NCBI GenBank assembly: GCA_034698045.1
Contig: JAQGAU010001226.1
Location: 1 to 20,495, forward strand
DNA from: Paramacrobiotus richtersi
Lineage: Eukaryota; Tardigrada; Eutardigrada; Parachela; Macrobiotidae
Direction of reading: 5' to 3'
DNA length: 20,495 nt
In this document: positions 9,824 through 18,218 of the stretch, piece by piece
Position numbering within the stretch: the first letter of the stretch is position 1
How the letters are laid out: the number at the start of each line of letters is the position of its first letter
The notes under the pieces: generated by a model
What the model saw: only the letters and a program-made list of their open reading frames with translations
Told to the model about the DNA's origin: nothing
The model's database searches: none
Program-made: the position numbers and the translations under genes

Positions 9824-10771
9824 TAAATTATTCAGAAATTATATGTAAACCAAGAATAACAGATGGGAACAACCTCCCCACTGGAATTAATATCTATAAT
9901 TACTGGAAAAATTCGGTTAGTCGTTGTAGAATATTAGCGACAAAATCTGCCGATATACCCAACCTGATGACACATTTAGGGTGCACAATACTGGAAGTAC
10001 AAGGGCTTTGAGCCGCTAGAGGGCTATCCGCAGAACATTGCCGCCGGCTTCCCCGGCCTGCCCGATACTGGGCGGCTGGACGCGGCGTTTGTGTGGAGCG
10101 AGGGCCGGATCGTCTTCATTAAAGGTCAGAGTCACCAGCACACTGATTTTTAATGGGAAATAATGCGTTAGCTTGTGCTGGTTGATTGTAGATGAAGAGT
10201 ACTGGGTGCTGCATCCGCTGTCCGATTTCAATCAAGTCCGGGGGCCGCTTGCGTTGCAGCTGGAACTGGGATTCCCGGGGCGGATCCAGGCGGCGCTTGA
10301 GTGGCCGGCCGTCACAGGGGGAGACGGGGAGGTGTTTTTGCTGGCGGAGGGGTTGGTATATCCGATCGAGAAGACGGTCTTCAAGGTAACTAGACGGTTC
10401 ATTTTTATGTATTTTTTACTGATTTCTTCAAGGTTTGTTTGTAGTTCATTAACGTTTTTAATTTCCGTTAACTACAAACGATTTGTATTGGTTTATTTTG
10501 AATTTTACTATGTCGTTGAGGTATAATACGATTTATTTTCCATATTTTTTATTTAAATTCGATCATGTGCGGCGAATTGTGGTTATCGTGGTTCTAGTAA
10601 ACTTTAAATTTTTCTGTTAGTTGAAATTATTGGTAAATAAAATCATGCACTTCTTTTCATGTGTAGATTTCGTCTGAGAAGCGAACGCGTCGCTTGATGG
10701 ACTGGCTGCGATGTGATCTGTACGACCGAACAGCGGCCATTCAGTACAGCGATGCCAACGAATTTTGGTGA

Positions 10772-11500
10772 TTTTTCTCTTCCGCGGATTGTATTGATAC
10801 ATTGTTTTTTATATTGTTTTTGACGTTGTGTAATTTATGTCGACTGCATCAAACTCCCAGTGATCTCCAAAGTATTCCATAGTTCATTTGTTGCGTTTGA
10901 ATTTTGCTGCTGAATTATTGGATATTTTTGTATATGTTATTTTTGGACGGTTTTTGTTGTTTTTTACTGGTTTTACACTGTGATTTGGTGGAGACGAAAG
11001 CAAAATGAAATCGACATTATGGTGGTTCACGCAATTACGTACAGCGATTCCTTGACTTATAATAGAGCATCGACAAACTGAATAACACGATTCCTGCAAT
11101 TTGCTGCAAAAATCAGTAATTTGGTTGTGATTTATTTACTCGGTGCATTAGATCGTCTTTAGCGTCAAAACATTTTAGGTGTTTGTGTGAAAAAAGTATA
11201 TTTCTGGGATAAATTTAAGCTTTCAGCGTTGTGTGATACACGCAAACGTTTTAGAAAACTCACCGGTTTTGAGCCGCTACACCACGATTTTCGCTATTTC
11301 GGTTGTAGCAACTGACTGTGAGTTAACGGGCTGTGAGTTAACGGGCAGTTCATTGTTCCGTAAAACTGGTGATCTGATGATGATTCACTGAATCTGTACG
11401 CTGATTGTAACACAAACTGTTGGAATAAATTATGATATCTTATTAAATACTGACTGTATCTGTAGACAGTCATATTAAGTGATAAACTGTTGTTTGGTTT
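10772..11500 (+). other. Duplicated 3' flank of the second copy
   Basis: It is similar to 7036-7960 and 19261-19980. Toward its end it shares a CTGAATCTGTACGCTGATTG block with the third copy only, which suggests the second and third copies are closer to each other. It holds a motif copy at 11273-11309 whose stem is GCTACA/TGTAGC. No gene is seen. Confidence 0.7.
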
Positions 11501-11514
11501 AACAATAATAACGA

Positions 11515-11790
11515 CCCCACAGTAAATCCCGCACTTTCGATCGTCTCGGCCAGAGCGACGGCGGGGGCGTCACCGCGGCGTCCGGCGGGCCGGGTGTCCA
11601 GAGACTCCAGACCGACGTTGAATCTCCCCTTGGAGGAAGGTGCCGATGGTCAGGACGACGGATGTGGAGCGGTAGACTGACCGTCGGATGTAACGACACC
11701 CTGACAGGGGGGTGGGCAGGAGGGGGTCGTCAGGGAGGTTGACGGCGGTGGCGGCGCGAATGGTTAGGTTGGGGTCAATGGGAGTTCTTT
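11515..11790 (-). pseudogene. Single-exon relic of an MnmG/MTO1-type tRNA uridine-modification gene
   Basis: Read on the minus strand, GC-rich sequence gives SVVLTIGTFLQGEI, then after a one-base frame change NVGLESLDTRPAGRRGDAP and AVALAETIESAGFTVG. This order (VVLTTGTF, G.I, AGR.GD, L....GF.VGRLKTGTPPR) is typical of the FAD-binding MnmG/GidA family. The animal member MTO1 is mitochondrial and, with a GTPase partner, modifies the wobble uridine of tRNAs. An earlier frame change separates GVVTSDG from SVYRSTSVV. The matching stretch stops just before the expected RLKTGTPPR, at a possible donor (GG then GTCGTT), and begins next to a possible acceptor (TGCAG). At least two frame breaks and no neighbouring exons show a dead fragment, probably carried here by segmental duplication because intron edges remain. 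Confidence 0.75.
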
Positions 11791-11799
11791 CTGCATGTT

Positions 11800-12154
11800 G
11801 GTCCATTGTTGGATATGTATAATTTCCTACAAACATAACTATAAACCGCAAGAAAGTGATCTTATACTGATAACCTCGTCGAAAAAAAGGCTGCGAGCTC
11901 TTTTTGCATGTTGGATTTGTATAGTTCATGCTTGTTTTTGCGTTGAATGTAAATACTTTAAAAAGATTATACTACATGAAAACGAATCATGTGTTGACAG
12001 ATTACAGTCGGTTGGATTCAGACGGCAGTACCACGTGACATCACTGCTGCGCCACTGCTCTACGGTTTCTACGATTGTACAAAGGCAATTTTTCTCTTAT
12101 TTACCGTCGAGTTTAGAGTTTACCCTTACAGTTTACCAAGAAGTAAAGTAAACG
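11800..12154. other. Spacer without recognisable gene
   Basis: It holds one diverged dispersed-motif copy (12051-12068). The 118-codon plus-strand open frame has no domain and ends in low-complexity sequence. Confidence 0.5.
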
Positions 12155-12209
12155 TTTTTAATAACAATATGATGTGATTCATATAATCACATCATATTGT
12201 TATTAAAAA
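12155..12209. repeat. Perfect palindrome, 25-bp arms, 5-nt loop
   Basis: The left arm 12155-12179 and right arm 12185-12209 are exact reverse complements around CATAT. The arms begin TTTTTAATAACAATATG. Only 4-5 G/C bases occur per arm. It may be a foldback element, a microRNA-like hairpin, or a cloning/assembly artefact. Confidence 0.9.
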
Positions 12210-12599
12210 GCAATGGTTAATGGGTTAGATTTGACGAAGATTTTCATTATTGCAGTAATGGACATTAATTTTTTGTTTTAACGACTAAGTGTAATACATG
12301 TAAACGCTTTTAAAAAAACTAAATCACAATAAGCAAAATATTCGTGACCTACTTCGGTTACGGGAAAGAACGTGATTGTCTGTAACAACACTGTGGCGCT
12401 GTGGTTTCAACGAAATTAATGGCAGTAGCAGTTGTTTTCCAATCACCGATGTACGTACTCACTATTTATTGTTAGCGCGTATGGGGTATGGACGTGTAAA
12501 TTAGTAAAAACAATTGTAAATTAGCACTAATAACCACTGGTTCATTGTACTTTATTTACTGGACATCATCTCAGCCGAATATTAAAAAAAGTTTTAGTA
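12210..12599. other. Spacer without recognisable gene
   Basis: AT-rich; I see no splice-bounded coding stretch, no clear repeat and no RNA gene. Confidence 0.5.
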
Positions 12600-13669
12600 T
12601 GTTAATTCCAAATTTCTGCGTTTGTTATCGCTGTATTTCACACCGGTGCCGACATTTAGAATATGGGAAATGCTGCAGGTCAAGAGTGCTGTTTCACTAC
12701 GGTTTATGCATATACCAATGATACCATGCATAAGCATGCTAGATCTGCAAAGAATACTGAAGATTTTAAACTCGACGTTTTTGGGGACGAACACGAAATC
12801 TCAAATAAGAAATTGACCGAAGTGCAGCAAAGAGATGGATAACTTTTTAATTCGAGTTTCGACTATCAAAAACTGTATCTCATGCAATATACTCATGTAA
12901 CCAAACTCACAAAATTATAAAAATTAGCTGAACGACTACGGAAATAATCCAAAACAATTAGATAGAAGATAAAATAAAAAAATTATTAAAATCGATCATG
13001 AAATTTAGTTATGTGCTAGTTATAACTGCGGTCCTTTCTATGCGCGTTGTGGCCGTCGCGCGACAAGCGACATACTGTAATGTGCATATTCTACATTACA
13101 TTAGTTGTAAGTTGGTAACGTACTTACATGTTGCTGGTAACGGGTTCAACTTTTATGTTGAAAATGTGTATTGAACTAATGCAGAGTGTTTGAATTTACC
13201 AATACTTGATTTGTTTTAGAAGTGAACTACCTATACCATATAGTGCACTGAAACTAATTTTTATTAAACAGTAAAGATATTTTTATTGACAAATTGTAAT
13301 CTTCAGTCAAGCAATGCAGTAACTCTGTAACCGTCGAAATGAAAAAAAATCTTACATGACCAAAAGCGTAATGTCTGTTGAATATTTCACAGTTTGTTTC
13401 TAACAGCAAAATTCTTGGAAGATTTCATCAATTGTGCCACTGTGCTATTCGGGTGATTGATCCGTACCGGTACATTTCCGCGCGAAGTGATGTCCGTTCA
13501 AATATCCCAGTATAGTATTATGCCAGTTTGCCCGCTGACACCGATCACCCGGATTAACGGCCATGTGTATTTCTTCAAAGTCAGTCGGGTTCAGAAATTG
13601 GGGGAAAAATATACAACATCTTGGTTTTAATTTAGCGCCCGTTATTTACTTTTTAGTCGACGCTTGTAC

Positions 13670-14784
13670 CAGTCTTATCACGCCACTCCGGGACAACAGC
13701 ACTTTGCGACGCCGCGTCTAGCCGCGCTTACTGTCAGAGCACCATTTAAGCCTTTTTCCTACTCAGTTTTTTGTCCTGAGTCTAGCAAACAACATTTCAC
13801 TAAGATATTTTCGAAGGATTCCTGCATGGGCCGTTCCGAACAGGAAGGAGGGGGGTCCGGTTTTAGACCTGGTATAAATAGTTTGTGCATAAAATCACAC
13901 TGAAAGCACCTGGTGCCGCCAGTGGCACCACCTAGTAAAGGACACCATGGGCTATTGTTTTTAGTCCAAAAGCTTACATTGCCTTGCCGGCGTACCGCGC
14001 TAGGGGCGGTGCAGCATCACCTCCCATAGACCTCTATGGTAAAAAATGCCAAGTCAAAAGCGCCCGTGCATTTCCGGGAATACTTTCAAGGAGTCCGAAT
14101 GTAGTTGTTTTATTGAAGAACATGTCAAAGAAGTGGTTTGTAAGGCCAAACAAGAAATTCAATGCATCAGCATTTTAGGAGGCACGATTTCATGTACACT
14201 TGTTTTTCACAGCAAGCTGTGAATTAAGTATGGGGCATCACCGGATTAAAGCCCGCGTTCGGGCGAAGGCCTCCTGCACTGTCCCACTTTTGAAGCAGAA
14301 CTAGTGTAACAGATCCTCTGAAGCGATCCCGTGTCGAAATCGGTCCAGAATAATGCAACGCTGCCAGGAGATCAAAGGTCAAAGGGTGCTCGGCTGTGCA
14401 TAAACTGTTCCTGCGTTGACCCCGCCCCATACAAGAGACCGATATTTCGAAAGGGCAGTTTTTCGACATGTTCTGATAGAGAAATGAATAGACTACAATG
14501 CTAATATCGCAGCATGACAATACAATCACTGTGGAATTTTGTACGAAATTTTGAATGTGAATCGGAAGGTGACAACGCATGGATCGAAGTGTCTTCCACC
14601 CCTAGAGATCTCTGAACTAAATAATGCCAAAATTCAGAGTCAGCTCAGAATTTCGATATCTGTAACGCAAAAGATTCAGAACAAAATGGTCGATCGACCA
14701 GAACATCACTGCGTTCTCACGCTATGAACTGTGACGCATGGGGCGGTCGCAAGCAGATTGTCCCAGAGTGGCGTGATAAGACTG
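13670..14784. mobile_element. 1115-bp terminal-inverted-repeat DNA element, non-autonomous
   Basis: The terminal inverted repeats 13670-13696 and 14758-14784 match in 26 of 27 positions and begin CAGTCTTATCACGCC. The match continues more weakly inward (TTGCGAC blocks). The element sits inside the decayed intron 8, which resumes as TATACAGATGAAC at 14785. TA occurs on both sides (13667-13668 and 14785-14786), with one extra C on the left. A CAGT end with a TA target is typical of the Tc1/mariner superfamily. The inside has only short open frames with no transposase motif that I can see, so it is likely mobilised in trans. An older or different TIR superfamily cannot be excluded. Confidence 0.75.
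13911..13930. repeat. Hairpin inside the mobile element
   Basis: TGGTGCC (13911-13917) and GGCACCA (13924-13930) are perfect complements around GCCAGT. The pairing is GC-rich and within the left third of the element. Confidence 0.7.
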
Positions 14785-15110
14785 TATACAGATGAACACC
14801 CCTGTGATTATGCCACTGCACTACGACTGACCACAAGAAGTCGCTAATGATTTTAAGACTTTTAGTGCTCAAGTTTTCATTATCGGAATATATTTTGCCA
14901 GTGATTACATGTTACCAATAATCAATACGAAATTATCATAATCTGCAGTACATAACGTAGTGGAACGTTCATAAAATACGATTATTCCACAAGCCCATTA
15001 CAGGTGTCTTATATCGGCATCCAGAAAGCAAATTCTCAAATGATTTTTTTCTTTTTTCTCAATCGATCCAACACGGCCTTGAAAATGCCGAAAAATAGCC
15101 AAATTTAGAA

Positions 15111-15275
15111 CAATTAAGCGCGAAAATTCTGTTGACATCCCACTGGAATTAAAATTACGCCACTGTTCTACGATTAACGGCAGTCCCGGGAATTTTTACA
15201 CTGTGCATGACAGTGATTTCGTACGAGTATTGAGTACTTTTCTGTCTAAAGAATCTTTGTGACATTGTCTGCACA
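15111..15275 (+). repeat. Detached fragment similar to intron 7 of the protease gene
   Basis: It aligns with about 5420-5560, with the same order of blocks: GCGCGAAA, a CATCCCA block, ACGCCACTGTTCTACGATTAA (motif at 15159), TTTCACACTGTGC-like, GAGTATTGAGTACTTTT-like and GACATTGNCTGCAC. Similarity stops 13 nt before the ATG of the next gene. It is either a piece of the decayed copy or a copy of an intron-borne repeat. Confidence 0.7.
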
Positions 15276-15287
15276 CGCTCCTTCATC

Positions 15288-15927
15288 ATGGCGATGGATT
15301 CTAACTGCCCGGAAGTGAGCCCCGAGGTGCGGAACGATATCGTGCTGCTGTATCACTCGTGGATTCACAGCAATGCCCACGAGCATCAATGGCAGAAAGT
15401 TGGCAAGCTCATCAGATGGTAATAGTCAGGGCTACAAGTTACTATTCTACTGATCTTACAATTAATTAAGCGGCAGGTCTACTCTGCCTTCTGGATGGCA
15501 GGCAGAGCCAGAAAGACCAGTGGGCACGATGTTACACTTAGATTTTGTTCATCGTGCTGGTGCAGAAAGCATGACAGTTGGTGGCTGTCATACATTCGTT
15601 GAAGTTTGGCCTGACGATGTATTGTATCACGGTGCATGTGAATCCTCAGCGTCTTATAATTAAGTGCAGCCCGAGTCATAAAACTAGTAACAACGTAGGG
15701 ATTCACGCGCATTGTGATTTTATTCCTTTTCCAGCTTGAACGAGGGTGTGCCGGTGCTGCGGGAACAGCTCGAGGTGGATGTGGCAGCTCTACGACAGTT
15801 GGACCCGCTGACCCTGAACAAACTGACCACGGAATTGCTCCATCGCAGGTACTGTCTTCCCCACGATCCAGCCGACCAACTGATGACACCTGACATTTAC
15901 GCTAACTTGGACTTCGAGAATCTTTGA
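15288..15927 (+). CDS. Small two-exon gene, unknown 107-residue protein
   Basis: Exon 15288-15418 and exon 15735-15927 are joined across a GT..AG intron of 316 nt with a strong TATTCCTTTTCCAG acceptor. The split codon TG/C restores a continuous frame of 107 residues, ending NLDFENL before TGA. Both exons are GC-richer than their surroundings. The protein is hydrophilic, mainly helical in character (VLREQLEVDVAALRQLDPLTL), with three Cys, no signal peptide and no membrane segment, so it is probably intracellular. I do not recognise a family. Alternative starts are 15288 and 15294; the first is used here. More 5' exons are possible, since the upstream DNA is repeat. A good AATAAA follows at 16170. 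It could also be the surviving 3' part of a larger gene. Confidence 0.6.
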
Positions 15928-16417
15928 ACGTACCGAACCAAGACGGAAGCAAGTGCCACAAATGCATTAGTGGAACTTTATCGGGTAATTCAGTGGTGTT
16001 AACATGGCTGTCTGTTAATATGGATCCGGTGCTGCCTTTGCGGTCAGGTTTGTGTAAGATTGCTTTCAGTTAATGCTCAGTTTCCGATCTGTGTTTTGAC
16101 ATTTGTTTACGACTGAATATACAAATTTGTATCTTGCAAAGTGCTGAATTTTTTCTCTGCAGAAAGTCTAATAAATCTCAACAAATTGTACAAAGCCACT
16201 CAAACGAACTGCGATTGGTATCGAGTGGCAAAAATCATAACAGTTTAAAGTGTAATTAAACAAAGAGGATCCTGTTAGACAGCGTAACGGACGTGTTACG
16301 GACGCTTACAATGTCTGTACGTTTATATCTTAATGTAGTACATACGGTTTACTGCAAATGTGGTTTACAATTACAAGTGCTGCGACTTGGTAACAATCGA
16401 GTAATATTGACATTTTA
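15928..16417 (+). other. 3' UTR of the small gene and spacer
   Basis: The UTR would run to about 16190. The rest is AT-rich without a recognisable gene. A short inverted repeat CGTAAC..GTTACG lies near 16283-16300. Confidence 0.5.
16170..16175 (+). promoter_or_regulatory. poly(A) signal AATAAA of the small gene
   Basis: A canonical hexamer lies 242 nt after the stop of the 107-residue gene, with T-rich DNA just upstream. Confidence 0.5.
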
Positions 16418-16452
16418 ATTTATTCAGATTTTATGCAGCAACATTGAATCGG

Positions 16453-16477
16453 GTATGGACGTGATTATGGTCCATAC
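16453..16477. repeat. Small perfect inverted repeat at the old exon 6 donor
   Basis: GTATGGAC (16453-16460) and GTCCATAC (16470-16477) are perfect complements around GTGATTATG. They lie exactly where the 66-nt intron and Met-turn exon of the intact gene would begin. The hairpin may mark the rearrangement that removed that exon. Confidence 0.6.
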
Positions 16478-17329
16478 GTGATTATGCATCCGCACTGCAA
16501 AGCTTACTGAATGCTTGATACGTGACAATTTGGTGTTAAATGATTGTATTGTATTGTACGTAATGATCTCAATATCAGTTAAAACTACCCAAGAAAAAAT
16601 GCTGTGAACATAAACTATTTTTATTTTACTATAAAATAAAACTAAAACCGAATTAAATTTATGTGAATAATACATACCGAGGAAATAAATAAAACACTTA
16701 AGAAATGAAAAAAAATTAGAATTAGTTACTACAAAATAAAGCCGTATGTTTGTATATTGCGAATTGTTCCAGTCACGTGATGACTGCCGTCCCACCCTCA
16801 CCCCCACACAGTCACACAGTCCACCATCAATCTCAAAGCCCTCGGGCAGCGCCGGGGCCCGGGAGCTCAGTTCCATCGGCGCGAAGAAAATCAACGCATA
16901 CTACGGTTGCGGCAGTCTGTACCCAGCGCCTAATTAAACGTGTCCACTCCGTCAAATACCGGAATGTTGCCCGCAGCCAGGCTGAATACGCCAGCGCACC
17001 CTTCCGGCGCCCACCACCACCACCGAACCCGCACCGCCCCGGCCGTCTACTGCGGGTATTCGAGTGAAGATGGCGCGGCTGGCGGATCTGCTAAATCCCT
17101 GTGATGAGGTGTTCGATACCAAGGCGGTCATGACGACGAATGATGGGCACGTGTAAATCTTCAGCTGTAAGTTGGTAACGAACAATTTTTATGTGGAAAA
17201 CTAATGGAAATTTTTTTCCTTGTAGTAGTAAACCGTACGATGTATAAAGATTTTTTGGAAGTAACTAATTTTGAATGAAAAAAAAAAATTTTTTTTTGAT
17301 AAACCGTAATCTAACCATGAAATAACTCG

Positions 17330-17463
17330 GTAACAGTAGAAATACAAAAAGTTTTATGATGACCAACAGCGAAATGTCTATTGAATATTTCCGTTTGTTT
17401 ATAGCAGCAAAATTCTTGCTTTGTTTCTCCGATTGTGCCACTGTGCTACGATTAATCGCAGTG
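17330..17463 (+). repeat. Intron 7 repeat unit, first occurrence in third copy
   Basis: The unit holds TTATGATGACCAACAGCGAAA, a TGAATATTTCC block, AACAGC/AGCAGC-AAAATT, and ends with the dispersed hairpin at 17437-17463 (CACTG 17439-17443, CAGTG 17459-17463). The same unit occurs once in the second copy (about 9295-9420) and, decayed, at about 13350-13449. Confidence 0.6.
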
Positions 17464-17649
17464 ATAAATCGCATATTCAGTTGTAAGTGAATAACGGTAA
17501 CTTCTATGGCATTAAACACGTAATACAATATTGTATATACATTTTTGTGTTTGGGAACGCCTTTTTAGAAAAAAAATGTCTTGATCAATGAAAAAAATAT
17601 TTGTATAAATACCTTATAATTATCGTGATCCCCAATGAAACAAAACAAA

Positions 17650-17785
17650 TAACGCGAAAAAAGGTTATGACAATCGACAGAGAAACTTCTGTTGAATATT
17701 CCACGGTTTATTACCAACAGCAAATTTCGCTTATCGGACATCGTCGTGTGATGTTCGTGCCACTGTTCTACGATTAACCGCAGTG
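17650..17785 (+). repeat. Intron 7 repeat unit, second occurrence in third copy
   Basis: A diverged second unit lies about 320 bp after the first: GACAATCGACAGAGAAA, CTGTTGAATATTCCAC, CAACAGCAAATTTC, then a hairpin at 17759-17785 with CACTG (17761-17765) and CAGTG (17781-17785). It resembles intron 7 of the intact gene more closely in its TTCTACGATTAA loop. Confidence 0.6.
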
Positions 17786-18189
17786 CTGAATTCATATTGT
17801 GTATGGCAGTGATTTCATACAGTTACCAACTTCCTGAGTAATTTTTTACCTTAGTGAACTATCTCTTTTTTGTCATTTGCTAAAATAGTTCCAAGTTACA
17901 ACTTCTATGGTCACTGTTGGACGAACCATAAAACTGATTGATGAAAGTGTTTTGTTGGTGATTGATCCGCATGCACCGGTACATCTCCAAAGTGCTGTCC
18001 ATTCAGCAGTATTATCCCAATTTACCGGCTGATATCGATGCCGAGTTCACGTGGATCAACGGCCATACGTATTTCTTCAAAGTATGTAAGTCGGATCAAA
18101 GAAAAATGGCAAAACAAGAAGTTTTTGTTTCGATTATTTTCTGGTTGTGGTAGTTTTATACGGACACATGAATGAGACAAATGTATGTA

Positions 18190-18218
18190 GCCACTGCACT
18201 ACGACTTCCTCGGCAGTG
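18190..18218 (+). repeat. Dispersed hairpin motif in intron 8 of the third copy
   Basis: CACTGC (18192-18197) pairs with GCAGTG (18213-18218), with the same loop as at 5892-5920. It is conserved although exon 8 next to it is broken. Confidence 0.7.

Larger units (their letters stand above)
8018..10771 (+). pseudogene. Second astacin-hemopexin copy, 5'-truncated and frameshifted
   Basis: Matching exons: 8018-8205 (zinc site), 8735-9111 (end of protease, linker, first blade), 9590-9723, 9980-10124, 10192-10385, 10667-10771. Nothing matching exons 1-5 lies upstream. The zinc helix HELLHVLGFYHE is intact, but HTRLDRD has become FTRLNRN, with a 6-nt insertion after it. The exon with the Met-turn SVMHY is absent, so an astacin active site cannot form. 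The linker exon lacks 23 nt after NPC (first hemopexin blade), giving an early TGA. The four last exons are fully open with conserved splice sites. Whether a shorter hemopexin-only product is made cannot be told; an open frame with ATG at 9301 runs through the intron 7 equivalent into exon 8 in the correct frame. Confidence 0.85.
12600..14945 (+). pseudogene. Strongly decayed further astacin-hemopexin copy (mostly introns)
   Basis: About 12600-12900 aligns with intron 6 of the intact gene (blocks like CATAAGCATG and AAAGAATACTGAA in the same order). Exon 7 is gone except its donor region TGTAAGTTGGTAACG (13106-13120). Intron 7 matches follow (about 13260-13440). A ruined exon 8 is at 13451-13579, recognisable by GGGTGATTGATCCG, TTCAAATATCCCAG and ATTAACGGCCAT. 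It has internal deletions and its acceptor replaced by a cut dispersed motif. Intron 8 continues to about 14945 but is split by the inverted-repeat element at 13670-14784. No coding function remains. Confidence 0.75.

Noticed and set aside
11795-12151. 118-codon plus-strand frame
   Set aside because: No domain; it overlaps a repeat motif and lies opposite the edge of the MTO1 relic.
14224-14580. 118-codon minus-strand frame inside the mobile element
   Set aside because: I found no DDE, THAP or DNA-binding motif; composition looks random, so no transposase was called.
15479-15889. 136-codon minus-strand frame
   Set aside because: It is antisense to the second exon and intron of the small gene, whose splice sites and frame continuity are better supported.
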